A stretch of DNA of 64,000 nucleotides from Zonotrichia leucophrys gambelii (Eukaryota; Chordata; Aves; Passeriformes; Passerellidae). The position numbers were made by a program, and so were the translations under genes. Below are positions 11,601 to 24,554 of the stretch, in pieces. Location of the stretch: contig NC_088171.1 of assembly GCF_028769735.1 (NCBI RefSeq), positions 95,173,412 through 95,237,411 of the forward strand. Reading direction: 5' to 3'. The first letter of the stretch is position 1; every line of letters starts with the position of its first letter. The notes beneath the pieces are model-generated. The model searched no databases and was not told the DNA's origin. It saw only the letters and a list, made by a program, of their open reading frames with translations.

Positions 11601-13424
11601 CTTGGAACAAGGTCTAAGGTCCACAATATAAGAGATTTGTTTTGTTATGGTCCTTATTCCATTTATGGGATATCATAAACATTGCCAACATTGTTTAGAA
11701 GGACTTTTAAATGTAGGCAGGTTTATCTCTAATAAAACCATTATTTGATGGTAGCTTATTAACCACAAGAAATGAAAGAACCAACTCAAATAGTTTGGTT
11801 GAATATCCTCTTTGGGATACAGTAATTGTTTAAGCAGGAGGACATAGACTGATTAAAGGAAAATAAGAGCAGAACTGAAACAATAGGATGAAGAGTAGGG
11901 GAAAGCATCATTGGCTCTGTTTCTCTTGTTATTTGAAAATGTAAACAATCTAGGGCAGAGATGGTCCCCTACTTTGTGTTTCCGTTACTACCTCAGTGTA
12001 GCACCCTCACTTGGTTACAAAGTGATGGTACCTTCACTTCTGCAGAAATAGCATGTTTTAGTTGTTACCTTAATTAAAAGGGTATCTTAAACAATTACAA
12101 TCTAAATTTGAGTGAGCAAATATGTAAGAAATATGCTAATAGGAGCAATATGTCATTGACAGAAAAATGACGTGATGGTTTTCAATGCTTCCTGTCACTC
12201 TATAAGCAGCTATCTCTAGTTCAAGATGTATTTTTTCATTTCTTGAAAGTGTAGTTCAGAAAAGCAGGAGTGTTATTGTCATGTAATAATCAGTGGTACC
12301 TGGTTATTTTTGCAGCTGTCATTTCTCAATATATTCCCTTAATATAACTTATCATTGCATCCCCTAAGGGTTGGTGTGGAATGGAGAGGCTCTTTCACAC
12401 AATTACCCATATCTCCCTCACCTATTTCTACTTCCCTGTGCAGTAGCAGCAAGCCTTTCCACCTCTTGGCTCCTTCCCACTTCACACTGCAGTTAGAAAA
12501 GTATTTCCCAGCCACCATCCTTCAAGATAACCACAACTGACCCCAAAACACAAGTTAAGCAACATTGTCCACGTGAGAGCTTATCAACAGTCAAGTGAGA
12601 ATCTGCTGGTAGAGAGGAAAAGATTCCCATGACCCTGATCTAGTAGTTCCATCCATCTGGTACCTGGATGTCCATAATCACACCTGGGTATGTCAGTGGA
12701 AGGAGATTGACTTAGAAAAGGTCCCCTTACCCAGGCAGGAGATGCTTCACAAGGATAGATGGCTGCAGACTGTCCTCTGTACAGAGCAATGACACCCAGC
12801 ACCTTCCAGGAGCAGGGCCACAAAGATCTGAGGTCCTGGGTGGAGGAGGAGAAGCAATAACACGGAGCCCTCTCACCACCTGGTGGCTCATTCAGCAGCC
12901 TCTCTGAACCCAGAGCTCCAAGCACTCAGGCTTTAAGTGATAACAGAAACAAGTAAGTTCTTGTCCAGTGCCAATTCCAGTACACTGCTCTGAGTGCTGA
13001 GATAGGAGACTGTTCTATTTTTCCGAAAGTAACATTGTAAATCCATTTGGCTTAATAATTAAGCATTTTTTTCAGATATGAATCACACTGAAATGAGGGC
13101 AAGAGGTCATTCCCATCTTGATATCCTTCAGACAGCTTTTCTCAGCCAAGTTGCATAGGTGTTCCTTAGGGATGATTCACGTCCTACTTGCAGGTGAGGC
13201 TTTTATCCAGCTTATAACTCATAGCCATTTCCAAACAGACACACCAGAAACTGGCTTTTCAGGCTCACTAAGGCAAGCTGACAGTAACTGTGCAGCACTT
13301 TGTTCATGGAGATCCTCCCATTGCCTCCTCCCAGCTTTCTGGGAGTTCTAGGAGCTGGCAGAGTCAGGGCAGAACTCACTGAGGTGGTGATGTGCATGGT
13401 GTCCTTCAAGGCACATGTCCAGAG

Positions 13425-13801
13425 TGTGGTGGTGTCCACAGGGGTCTCAGGATGAGGGAAGAGATGAGAATGTTGACTCCATGTTTCAGAAGGCTTGATT
13501 TATTATTTTATTATATATATTACATTAAAACTATACTAAAAGAAAGGAAGAAAATATTTCATCAGAAGGTTAGCTAAGAAGAGAAAAGAAATTATAACAA
13601 AGGCTTGTGAATGAGACAGTCTGGACAGCTGGGCTGTGATTGGCCATTAATTAGAACCAACTCTATGAGACCAATCACAGTTGCACCTGTTGCATCCCAC
13701 AGCAGCAGATAACCATTGTTTACATTTTGCTCCTGAGGCCTCCAGCTTCTCAGGAGAAAAAATCCAAAGGAAAGGATTTTTCAGAAAATATCGTGGCTAC
13801 A
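13425..13801 (+). mobile_element. Solo LTR, ERVK-like, copy A
   Basis: 377 bp beginning TGTGGTGGTGTCC and ending GGCTACA, flanked by a perfect 6-bp direct repeat CCAGAG (13419-13424 and 13802-13807). A 6-bp target duplication and TG...CA ends are typical of class II (ERVK-type) retroviral LTRs. It shares long blocks with copy B at 21334-21711: the ATGTTTCAGAAGGCT segment, the TATTATATATATTACATT-rich tract, a GATTGGCCATTAATTAGAA block and a CTTCTCAGGAGAAAAA end. No internal retroviral genes flank it, so it is a solo LTR left by recombination. Confidence 0.9.
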
Positions 13802-15605
13802 CCAGAGCAGCACCAAGTTAACTCAGTTTGACACTTCGCTGACTTCTGCATCTCAGCTGGGTGTCCCAGGAGCCACAGCCTCCCAAGAAAGGCTTAGGAG
13901 TATTTTTTCATTTCAGTCTGCCTGTCATTGAAGTGTATTTGGGAGAAGGCCAAAGCAAGCAAAGGTTCTTCTCTTGACAAACACAAGCTCTTTTAAGCTT
14001 AAATGGGAAAAAAAAATAGCTTAAATATAAGCTTTCTTAAGCCTAAATATCTGAAAAATAAAAGAACACACTGTTTATAAATATATGAATATACATGCAC
14101 ATACAATAATGTTGCCTCTTGCTACCAGATGTTACCACTGCAAAGCTCTTGTGACTGTGCCCTCCTTAAGGAGGAGTGTGAGCTATTTCATAGCACTTCC
14201 CTTCTGTCCAAGTGCCACTGCCTGTAACAAGAGTGCAGCACCTTCCTCAGCAGAGGAAATGCCCATTGAACCAGGGCTCTGCACCACTCACACTTTGTGC
14301 ACCCCGTGCCAGCCATGGGCCTTTTTGTGGAAAATGTAACAGCACCTCAACAAAAACAGACAGATAATACAAGACTGGAGCATTTGGTTAGACAACTGGT
14401 TCATATCTGGACATCTTAATTAAACACCTGCACCCAGGCACTGAGCCTGCTAACAACCAGGCAGATGCACGACTAGTGGATCAGCATCTTTAATTGAGTT
14501 GCTATAAATTTAATTACAACTTCTCTGGAAAGTAGTTCTCTACTCATTCCACTCTTTCCCTACAGACAAGTAGTTTTGCTCTTTTGTTAGAGTCTTTTCA
14601 AGCAGAGAAGTTTGTCATATATTCAAAGGCCTTTCAACAAAACTGTAGCATGTGCTTTGACATGGCTTAAAAGGCAATGATGGCTTTTCATTTTTAGTAC
14701 TATAGAAAATCAAACATGTAGAACTAATTTTTTTTTTTTTAAAGCTCCTAACTTCTAAGAAAATGACAGTTCTGCAAATCACTGACTTGGATATAAGCCA
14801 TTAATCCCACACTGGGTGCCTAAATCCTTATTTAAATTATGAAATTTTGGTTGAAACATTTGAGATAGTTGAAGAATAGAACTTGTACCCCACCACTCAC
14901 TGCACTTCAGATAGAATTAAGTTTTACTGTGAACTAAAACAGAGAAAGAGAGAAAGTCCCATGGCAATATTTTAAAATGCCATCAGCTATGAAATGTCAA
15001 GTGCACAAACAGCTGTTAGAAGAGCAGTTCCACCACATTTTCCTGTCCTCATGCCTGGAAGCCAATCTTTGAGCAGAGCACAGCTTCACCAGGAAGAAAA
15101 GCATCTTCTCCCCATTTGCAACACTCAGTGTACCCTTTCCAACAAGAGGGGAAAGGGGAAGGCTGGGGAGAAAATGGCATCTTGGGTACATCTTGCCTGG
15201 ATACGTGCTTGAGTCATGAGACTTTCAATGCTCCAGATGAGCAACACTATCACAGGCTTTAGTTTCAACTATTTTTAGAGAGAGTTTCCTGATCAGGCCC
15301 CTCATCACCTACCTAGAGAGGAGGTGCTGGGCTGTGCACACCACGCTGGGTTGAGCTTCAGGGCAGCACTCAGCTTGCAGAGCTGCTGAGAGTAAGGAAC
15401 CACATCCAGTGCATCGCTACAGGCACCACTCCCAGCTGCCCAAACATTCCAAAGACTCATTCCAGACTGACCATCATCCAAAGCCCTCCCTAGCTCTAGG
15501 GTGCTATTGGGGAGCCTAAACAAACAACACCAGGTTTTCAAACTCTGACTCTTATTCACAAACCCCACCAGTCCAACACACCCATTGCTTTTGTTTCTCA
15601 CTTAC

Positions 15606-15772
15606 TTGTGCAACTCCATTGTGTTCTTTGACTGTTTCCCCGTGCTGGACAGACAGAGTCAGTGGTAGAGCTGGATATCCTTTAATCACACAATCATTCA
15701 GGTTGGGAAATATCTTCAGGTTAAGTTCAACAGTAAATCTCAGTCTGTGACATGCAATTGCATAGAAACTGC
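15606..15772 (-). other. Exon-like open stretch with strong splice signals, partly CR1-derived
   Basis: On the minus strand a good acceptor (TTTCTTTATAG at 15773) and a perfect donor (GTAAGTGAG below 15606) bracket 167 bp that stays open in one frame. The translation includes LNLKIFPNLNDCVIKGYP and resembles no known protein to me. The middle of it (about 15685-15735) is a CR1 3' tail. It could be an exonised repeat, for example in a long noncoding RNA or an alternative CNDP1 5' exon, or it could be chance. Confidence 0.2.
15685..15735 (-). mobile_element. CR1 LINE 3' tail remnant
   Basis: The plus strand reads AATCATTCAGGTTGGGAAAT followed by a TCTTCAGGTTAAGTTCAAC-like run. This matches the complement of the CR1 3' end (AATCATTCAGGTTGGAAAAG, then ...GTCCAAC). 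Only about 50 bp remain. Confidence 0.7.
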
Positions 15773-17678
15773 CTATAAAGAAACACTTAAAATTTAGACA
15801 TAACATTTTTTTTCCATTTCTTCTCTATATGGAAAACTCACAATGTGTGTTCTTTTACTATGCCTCCTAATTAGGGTATAAAAAAAAAGTAGCCTTTTTT
15901 CTTTTTATTTCTTATGCCAGAAGTCAATATCTTAGACTACAGAAAAGCATACAGGAACAAAAAAACCACCATTTTCTGATGTCCCCTTACTTTCCCATGG
16001 TGCCTTTCCTCATTAAGGCTTTAGAGTTTAGGATTGTTTGTTTTCATCTTAGTGCCTACAGGGAAACTGGCTGGGCAAGGATATTCCCTTAACAAAAAGC
16101 TCTCTGAGGAACATACACCACCCCCCACACTGGTAATTTAGTACAGTGGACTGAAGATAATGTCATCATGAAATGAAGTTTCTGTCACATTTAGAGAATT
16201 ACAAATCTATTTATAATGTCAGCCTCAGTTTCTCCACTTGCAGCAAGTCTGCTTTTTACCTGTCTGATCACTCACTACTAGGGTAAAGGAAAAGTTATTA
16301 CTGAAAAATATTGCTAGAGGCAACACATGTCCATTTACAAAGCAGAAATTACATTTAGAAGTCATAGTGAAAAATCTAACTCTGGAATATGACAGATTTA
16401 AAGAGTCCAAACCATCCATTTAGCACCTCGTGAGCAATCTCAGCTAAATACAAAGGTGTCAGAGATGTCAGATCCTTCATCTGGGTGCAGCCTTCCCAGC
16501 CACACGTAAACATGTCTTTTATCTACCTAGACTTGCTCGGTTTTACCTGGGAGGGAGGAAAATGCTCTCTGGAGATATTAGAAAGATAATGCCTCTCACA
16601 CAGTTGAGGCTTTAGGTGAACTCTGCAAGTAAAGGAAAAAAAAATAGAAAAGAGTGCCTTTTTTTTTCCTCATAAAGAGTTTTCAAAGAGCCACATTTTG
16701 AGGGAAAAAAAAAGCCTGAAGGAGTGTGACTGATTGCTTTTGAATTATCTCAGCATGGTGTCATCTTATCTGAAGTTTTCATTTGTTCCTGTGACTAGTA
16801 ATTGGGCCCTAAACTGACTACCAGATTTAGCAGGATCAAGCTCTCAAATTCAGAGCACTGCAAAAACACAAAGAGAATTTTTGATCTTTAAACTGAAAGA
16901 TAAATGGATGTTATCCTTGTGACATGTGACACTTCAAGTACTGAAATAAGGGGGCTGGGGAGCAGGCTTTTTGGTACTTGGTGTGTTCTTTGGTAGCAGT
17001 AAGATCTAAGTCACTCTTAGCTTCTGCCATCCTGAAAACTCTGAATATTGACACATCTGTGAGAAATGAGTGACAGACCAAGCTTATAAACTTATGCATC
17101 ACTTGCCAATATACCTGGCATTCCTCAAGTAACCAATTCTGCCTAATCACAGACTACAGAAGAGGCTTTTATATTACTTTGCTGTTTGTTAGTTTTGAGT
17201 TGCAGATTAATTTGATAGGTTTAAAGGACTCAGGATGACATTAATTTCTATCAACAGATAAGATTATATTTGGAACAGACTGATTGCCATCTTTATTTTT
17301 GCATTATAATCATATGCAAAGTGTGTGAAATTAAAATTTACGATCGTGCTCTGTTATAAAGCAAACAAATTTCTGAATATTTCACAATTTCAATTCACCA
17401 CCTCCTCTACTTTTGATTTAGACTCAAACTTAAAGAACCAGCCTCTCAGCTTCACAGACCACATTATCATTTTATCAACAGAATTCTTTCTATTCAGCAA
17501 TGGAAAATAAAACTAATAGCATGCCAGAATGATAATTATTTTTGATTGGCATAGACTCTAGTAATTCAAATTCAAAAGTAAACAGGTGCATGCATTTAAG
17601 TTTAGAGATTATCAAATACTTCTGGACGCATTAGCCTTATTTCTGTCTTGATGTGTATGAATACAAATGTGTGAAAAG

Positions 17679-17774
17679 ACAGCTGTATTAAGACTGTGTG
17701 CTAGCAAAAAAAAAAATTCCTACTTCACAGCTGTATTACAGACTGTGTGCTAGTGAAAAAAAAATTTCCTGCTT
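17679..17774. repeat. Imperfect tandem duplication, about 48-bp unit with A-runs
   Basis: Two adjacent copies of a unit with ACAGCTGTATTA, then GACTGTGTGCTAG, an A-run of 9-11 and TTCCTACTT or TTCCTGCTT. The copies differ by a few substitutions and A-run length, so the duplication is not very recent. Confidence 0.85.
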
Positions 17775-19819
17775 AAGCCCCCGTTTAGTTTTTAGTGCTG
17801 AGTCTAATTATATTCAGAATCTTTCTTCTACATCTGTAAGGACTGCTGGCCTATTCGTGGTGGCAGAGAATGTGTCATTAAAACTTTCTTCCATATAAAT
17901 CAAATTATTGGAAGAAGCTAGATGAGCATTTATTACTGAGGCACTCTCAGCTCCCTCTAATGAGGTCAGAGAAGCTGAACTTATTTTGCATTTGGAAGAG
18001 ATAATGCTAATCAGCTGCTACTGAGCACAGCTTCAAGGTGACTGCTGTGTCCCAGTAAATCTGTGTCATATTTGCACGTAGATAGATGTGGAACTACAGC
18101 ACATTAAGAGAATGAAATGTATCATCTTAATTATTAATATTTTATGTTGATGACTCAATTACCTGTCATATCCTAGAGGAACACTTTCACACAGTGGGAG
18201 ACATAATACAACACAGTTTTCTATTAATTTAATACTCACTTAATCTGGTGCTCCAATTTTCCATGGGGAAAAAACCCACCCAGATGTGTTTGCTACATTT
18301 TAATCTATTTCTATTTTAAACCAGTCAATGTATGAACTTATCTGCAGTTAAAAACAAAATTTTATTATGCCATTTCTCAAATCCCTTTCTCAGAACTCAT
18401 TGAACTTTAAAGAATTATTTCTGAACTGGTCTCGAGGTATTTAAATTTCATCTATGAGTGTCAGACAGCTCCAAGGAAAGCTTCCAAAAATTATATGCAG
18501 TTCTACAAACTTTAAATTCATAAAGCCAAATTCCATTAAATATAATTTCCAGATAAGTGCAAAGGAACATTAGCAGGCTAAGGACTGGAAGCTAATGAAT
18601 TCTGGTGCTCTGTTCTCCAGGAATATGTATTTATACATTCACTTTTACCTCTCCCATGAATCCCTTTAGTTCATTTCAGAGACCTGCTCTCTACCTGTGT
18701 CTCTCCCAAGCCTGTCCACATCCAAGGCATCTTTATTCACAACTATACAGTCAAATTCTGTTGCCAGGCAACAGAATTGGTAGCCCTGTGTGCCTCAGCT
18801 CCTGATGCAGTTTTCCCCTTTCCTGATTTGTATTCCTGAACCCATCTGCTCAGAATTAAAACTGCCTGAAACTAATCACAAGCAGCACTGCCTCTCCTTG
18901 TACAAAAGTTTAGGATATGGTTGGCAACACATTACAGGATATTTTGGAAATATTAACAAGATTCAAAGCTGTGCAGAAGTAAATCTTTTGCTTTCTTTGT
19001 ATTAATTCTCTGTTTGACAACCATTTCCTAAAATGACATGCAGACTCTACTGTATTTTGAATTTCTATTGTATTCTTGCAGCTTTGAACTACAGTCCTGC
19101 AGCTAAGTGTTCAACACAATAGAAAAACCTAAAGAGATATGACTGGAACCATTTCCAACTCCTTTTTTCTGATGCTATTAACTTCAGGCACTTTCACAAA
19201 TTAAAAAGTTCCAGTGGATTTGCAGACATAGCTGCTCTTCTGCCCAAATTTTCACTGGTTGCAATTCACTCACATAGTAAAGACATTAAGGGAGAGGAAT
19301 TTGGAAACAAAAAGTTACCTCATCCCACTCTATTTAGTGTTATTATAATGGTATGCCAACTTCCAAAAACTGAAAACTATTGCAGAGTCAACTACAAAGT
19401 AAAATTGAAGGTTAATTCTTCCTAGCAGCTCCCATGTCAGAATTAGAACTACAGTTTTTATGCAAAAAGCAAAAGAGACTCAATCCAGTCAACATGTAGC
19501 TACTACATTATGCAGCAAAAACCTGGGAATATTCCTTGGAAACTTCATGGGTTCCCCTTGCAGGATTAGTTCTCTTCATGTGAATGACTGGGAAAAACAG
19601 GAGTGGGGGAGCAGCAACAGCAGAGAATATGTGAGGCAGCAAAGGGCAACTATTTTTACTCTGCTTGTACTATTAAAAATCCATCAAAATAAACAATTTT
19701 TATGTTTAAAAGGTTTCTAATGATGCACTGCTAAACAGTTGAAAATGGAAGAGAAAAAGTTATCAACCCATTACTAATACAGAAAGATAGTCTAAACCAA
19801 CACCTTATCAAAGGTCTAT

Positions 19820-19859
19820 AATATCTATTTATTTATATATTTATAAATAAATAGATATT
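19820..19859. repeat. Perfect 18-bp inverted repeat (AT-rich hairpin)
   Basis: The left arm AATATCTATTTATTTATA (19820-19837) is the exact reverse complement of 19842-19859, with a 4-base loop. No terminator or protein-binding role can be assigned in a vertebrate intergenic region. Confidence 0.9.
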
Positions 19860-21333
19860 TTATAGCATTCCAGTTTTCAAAAGTCTTTTGCAGCCATTGT
19901 ACTACTTTAGCACTTAATTTAGTTATACTGTTGCTTTCTTGAAGTCTAAGGAAGCGTTTAATAGGTATTATTGAAATTAAGCAGAATCTCAAAATTCTAC
20001 CTATGAGCATTTAAAACAGTTAACACGGTATTTATTCTCAAATCTAACATTGACTCTACTATTCACTACACAACATTAAATCCACTAAGTACTTCAGAAA
20101 CATCGTATTTAGTTTCATCACATGTCTTAGCATCTAACTTGAAATTCAGGAATTGGCTACAATTTTGCATAGATTATTAACATCTCATGTTTGCAATTCC
20201 ATTAATTTACTCTGTCCAAAATAACAAGGAAACAGTCCTCCAAAGGTTCACCTTTACATGAATACATTTAGCATTTTTATGCATGTTTTTAGGTGCATTC
20301 CCACATAGGCAGCAGCCTTCAAAGGACCCTACTTTAAACACTATTCATACACACTGCTTATAAAGCACACTTCAGCTGTAAATGAAGCTCTTTCAGTACA
20401 GACCACTGGACTGTCTGACAGCTGTGGGGCACACGTTTTCACAAGCAACAGCCAACACAGAAGCATCTCTAGAAGATTTTCTGACAATCTAATAATTGAA
20501 CATATTTCACTTTTAAATACTTTTGCATTTTGTGCAGTGGGTCAAATTTGTGCAGGGTTGCAACAGTGTAAGGGATTGACTCTGGTTGGACTCCAAGTGG
20601 CCACCAACACTGCTGTATTACTCCATTTCTCACCTGGATAGGGGAGAGGAAATACAATGAAAGAGTCATGGGCTGAGATAAGGGCAGGGAGAGATCACTC
20701 ACCAGGCAAAACAGACTCGACTTGGATAAATTAATTTATGAGCAATCAAATCAAAGTATGGTAATGAGAAAGAAATCTGTGAAACCTCTTCTTCTGATCC
20801 CTTCTTCCTTCCCAGGCTTAATCTGATTCCCAATTCTCTACCTCCTTTACCCCAGGGAGACAGCCAGCTCATCACATGTTGGTTCTCATGGGCTGAGGAG
20901 CACAGCCATGGTCTGCACCACGGGCTGCAGAAGAGTCTCATCTCTGGCACCTGGAGCACCTCATCCCCCTTCACCACTGACCTTGGTGCCCACAGGGCTG
21001 CTTCTCTCACATATTCTCACTCCTCTCTTCTCTGGCTGCAATTACTCCTGTGCAGGAACTTCTTTCCCTCCTGTTATGTTGTCCCAAAGGCTCTCCCACC
21101 ATCACTGACGGGGTTAGCCTTGGCCAGTGGTGGTCTGTCCTGGAGCCATCTGGCATTGGCTCTGTCAGACATGGAAGCTTCTGGCAGCTCCTCACAGCAG
21201 CCATTCCCATAGCCCTGCCCTGACCAGAACCTCCCACACAACCCCAGGACATAGAGAGAACCTGAAGAGTGACTCCATGGTGGTTTCCCAGTGGGATACA
21301 CAGGAAGCTGCCTTCTGAAGGCAAGCACAGCAC

Positions 21334-21711
21334 TGTCGCCATAATATTTTATGAAAATACCTGGCAAAGGGATTTTTCTCCTGAGAAGCTGAGAAACTTC
21401 AGAGGAAAAGAAAAACAATAATTATCTGCTGCTGTGGAATGCAACAGGTGCGTCTTTGATTGGTCCGTGTTGGTTGTTTCTAATTAATGGCCAAGCACAG
21501 TCAGCTGGCTCAGACTCTCTGAGAGTCGCAAGCTTTTATCATTCCATTTTTTTGCCTTTCCTTGCTAGCCTTCTGATGAAATCCTTCCTTCTATTATTTT
21601 AGTATAGTTTTAATGTAATATATATAATAAAATAATAAATCAGCCTTCTGAAACATGGAGTCAGATTCTCATCTCTCCCCTCATCCTGGAACCCCTGTGA
21701 ACACCATCACA
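21334..21711 (-). mobile_element. Solo LTR, ERVK-like, copy B
   Basis: 378 bp. On the minus strand it starts TGTGATGGTGTTCACAGG and ends ATGGCGACA. It is flanked by a perfect 6-bp direct repeat CAGCAC (21328-21333 and 21712-21717). It belongs to the same family as copy A at 13425-13801 but lies in the opposite orientation about 7.5 kb away. No gag, pol or env remnants are nearby. The AT-rich tract (21589-21640 region) contains AATAAA-like strings expected of an LTR polyadenylation region. Confidence 0.92.
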
Positions 21712-24548
21712 CAGCACAATAACAGTGACAAAAAAAGCTGCTCAACTGTGTTTGTTATTGCATTTTTCAATCTAAAGGGCAGAAACATTAGAGGCCTGTG
21801 AGCTGCCTCTCCGTGACTGAAAATAAAGAGCCTGCACAGAGAGAACACTGCATACTGCTGCTTGAGCATCAGCAGGCCTATTTCATTAGCATGCATGTGA
21901 AGTTTTCCTCAAGAAATCTCAGAATCACTAAGGGTATGCAAAATTAATAGAAAAATTAATATTTAAAAGTACTAGAAAAACATGTCTCAGCATTCAGGGC
22001 CTGTCATAAGCTAACCTCATGATGTAAAACAGTATGATCAAGCTAGCAAGGGACTAGAATCAAAATTGCCCACTAAACTTTCCTGGGTAGCCTAAGAAGA
22101 TTCCCTGAAGAGTGATTTAAATCCCTACATAACTTTATTAATTATCAGGAAGGCAATTTATTCAGATGGACACCTCATAATTTAAATGCATATATAACAC
22201 ATTCATCTATTATATTTTTATTGAATGAGTTCAGATAACACTAAAAAAGTGATAATGTTTTTGAACTAATAGTCCAACATGAGCAAACTGGAATACTTTA
22301 TCTATATTAGTTCTATGTTATCTCCACTCTTCACACTGCTCTAAGGTCAAGATCACAGAGCTGAAGCTCTTCAAGTTTTGATTTAGTTAGTGAATGCAAA
22401 CTCATTATGGTAAACCAAAGTCTGCTTTGCAAGTTAAAAACAGTTTCAAATTAGGATATATTGCACTGGATGAGTGTAAAATGCATTGCATCGTAGAATC
22501 AGGGCTCTGTTTTAATGTGCATGCTCGTGTTTCCCAGAACACAAAAAATAAAGAAAAATCACATTTTAAATGGCACTTAGGGCTTATTTAGGGATAATAG
22601 TTTGTAATAACTCAAGCTGCTCTTTTGAGTGCATATTCCATATCAAGACACATTGCCATGGATTTTGCTAAGACACAAGCAATCTAGTGAGCAATGAGGG
22701 CACAAGCCTGCATTCTCCGTTTTGCAGTAGATGCACCTGAGAACAATTAGCTGTAAAATCCATGTTGTAGATCTTTCTCGCTTCTTGGAGTGGAAGAACT
22801 GGAAGCACCAGCAAACTAGACTTGTTGACAGCCACATGCCACTGATCAAGGCAAGTCCCAGTTCCAAATTCAACAGGCAAAGCAGTGCTGTGAAGTTCCG
22901 TGAGGGAAGTGCCAAGTGGCCTCTGCACACAGAGCAGACACAGGGGCATCAGGCTCTGGGCTTCACTGAGGCACTTTGGTTTTCATGATCAGCTCACAAT
23001 TTCTGTCATGTCTGCCTTGTCTGTGTTGAACAGCGCTGTTATTAAACAACTTGGGCTGAGGAAACTCTTGACAGCATGCACAAGCATTCATGGATGCCAG
23101 GTCTGAAGCACACAGGCCACAGAAATAAGCTGGCACCACTAGTCCCCTTGTTCACTCACTGAGTACTACAGTTCACATACTACTGCTTTTGTGGTCACCT
23201 TCTGCAGGGACAAGAGAGGTCACAGCTAAAAGCAAGCTCCCTTGTAGCAAGCTAACAAATACTGATGATCTCTGAATTTAAAATAATTAATCTGAAGAAA
23301 TATGAAGTCCCATTAAGTCTCATTAAGTAGTGATTACTTTAGCAACCTACTCCTGTAGGCTTAAATTGGGCTCTGCAAGTTGCTCAGGCCAAAGGCCCAT
23401 TTTAATGTCTTTTTCACAGGATTCTGGCACTCTCCTCATACCAAAATACTTCTGCTGTATATTCAACAGTACCTGCTCCTCAGCCTTTTCTACAAACCTC
23501 TTGACACCTTTTCTTCTGTTTGGGCCTCCTTCACAACTCTGCCAGGCTGCACTTACTCAGCAAGTACAGGATCTGATACAGGGTCTGCAGTGCAGAGCTT
23601 GAGCCAATTAACTGATTCTCAATAAATTTGTTACAAAAGGACAACTACACATGGTTTCTGAACATAGCTCACAACCAAATTAATAAACATTCACTCCCCA
23701 GTGTGTGTTCAGTGCTTACAAGAACTGACACAGGATGGTGTGACTGTACCCCAGCTCCAAGTGCAAGGGTTAATGGTACCAGATTATCTCCAGTCATCAA
23801 CTTCAGTGACAAACCAAAAACACCAAAACAAGTTTTCAGTGACACCAGAAGACTCCCAAGCCCAACAGCTCTCCACTGTAAAGTCTCCAGATCAAGCAAC
23901 AGCAAAAACCAGGTAGAGAAGATTTTCCCACCTTCTACCCTTCAAAGGGGGAATCATCTCATGCTGCTGACCTGTGTCAGGACACAGGACTGTACCAGAG
24001 CCAAGGACCATCACTTGAACCACTTACCTACCTTAGGCTGCCAGTGCTGATCAGGTCATTCAGAAGCAGGGAGCCCAATCCAGCTCAGATTCCAATAATT
24101 TAAGAGGGTTTTTTTTTTCTGGAGTTTTTTGACATAACAGAAGTATTGGAGTTTAATGCATCCAGTAGACAGCTTGAAGTTGGATGTCAGTAGTAGTTGC
24201 AACTAGTGATCTCTCTGTTTGTGCCTACAAATTCCATTCACTCCCTTTAGTATTTTCAGTTATGCTACAGTGAGATGATCTGGTTTACAGAGCCAAAATC
24301 AAACATTTTGAGCTCATTTTCTCACAGGAGACCTGGAGTTTGCAGCATCAGCTTCAGCTCAAGAAATTCTTACAGAGACAGAGCCCAGGAATAAAAATTT
24401 GGATTCCCACAAGATATAGCCTGTGTAGCCATGTTGCTCATCTGCCTTTATAGCCACAGAAGCATCCCTCCCAAGTTCCCAAAGTTGCTTTTCCACCCAA
24501 GCCATTATTTAAACCTTAGAGACAAAGAGCCAAACTACAGCATGATTA

Positions 24549-24554
24549 TTTATT
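24549..24554 (-). promoter_or_regulatory. Candidate CNDP2 polyadenylation signal
   Basis: AATAAA on the minus strand, about 600 bases downstream of the CNDP2 stop codon. It is the first canonical hexamer I found reading on from the stop; transcript ends would be needed to confirm its use. The interval 24555-25157 would be the 3' UTR. Confidence 0.45.

Larger units (their letters stand above)
8693..24548. other. CNDP1-CNDP2 intergenic region, no supported gene
   Basis: About 15.9 kb of AT-rich sequence between the candidate CNDP1 first exon and the likely CNDP2 polyadenylation site. I recognise two solo LTRs, a short CR1 tail, an 18-bp hairpin, a tandem duplication with A-runs and one exon-like open stretch; these have their own entries. 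Reading frames elsewhere, up to 140 codons at 23628-24050, show no family motifs and no paired splice signals that I can defend. It would also hold any more distant CNDP1 promoter. Confidence 0.7.

Noticed and set aside
23628..24050. 140-codon plus-strand frame in the intergenic region
   Set aside because: No recognisable domain, no matching splice signals, and composition like surrounding noncoding DNA.
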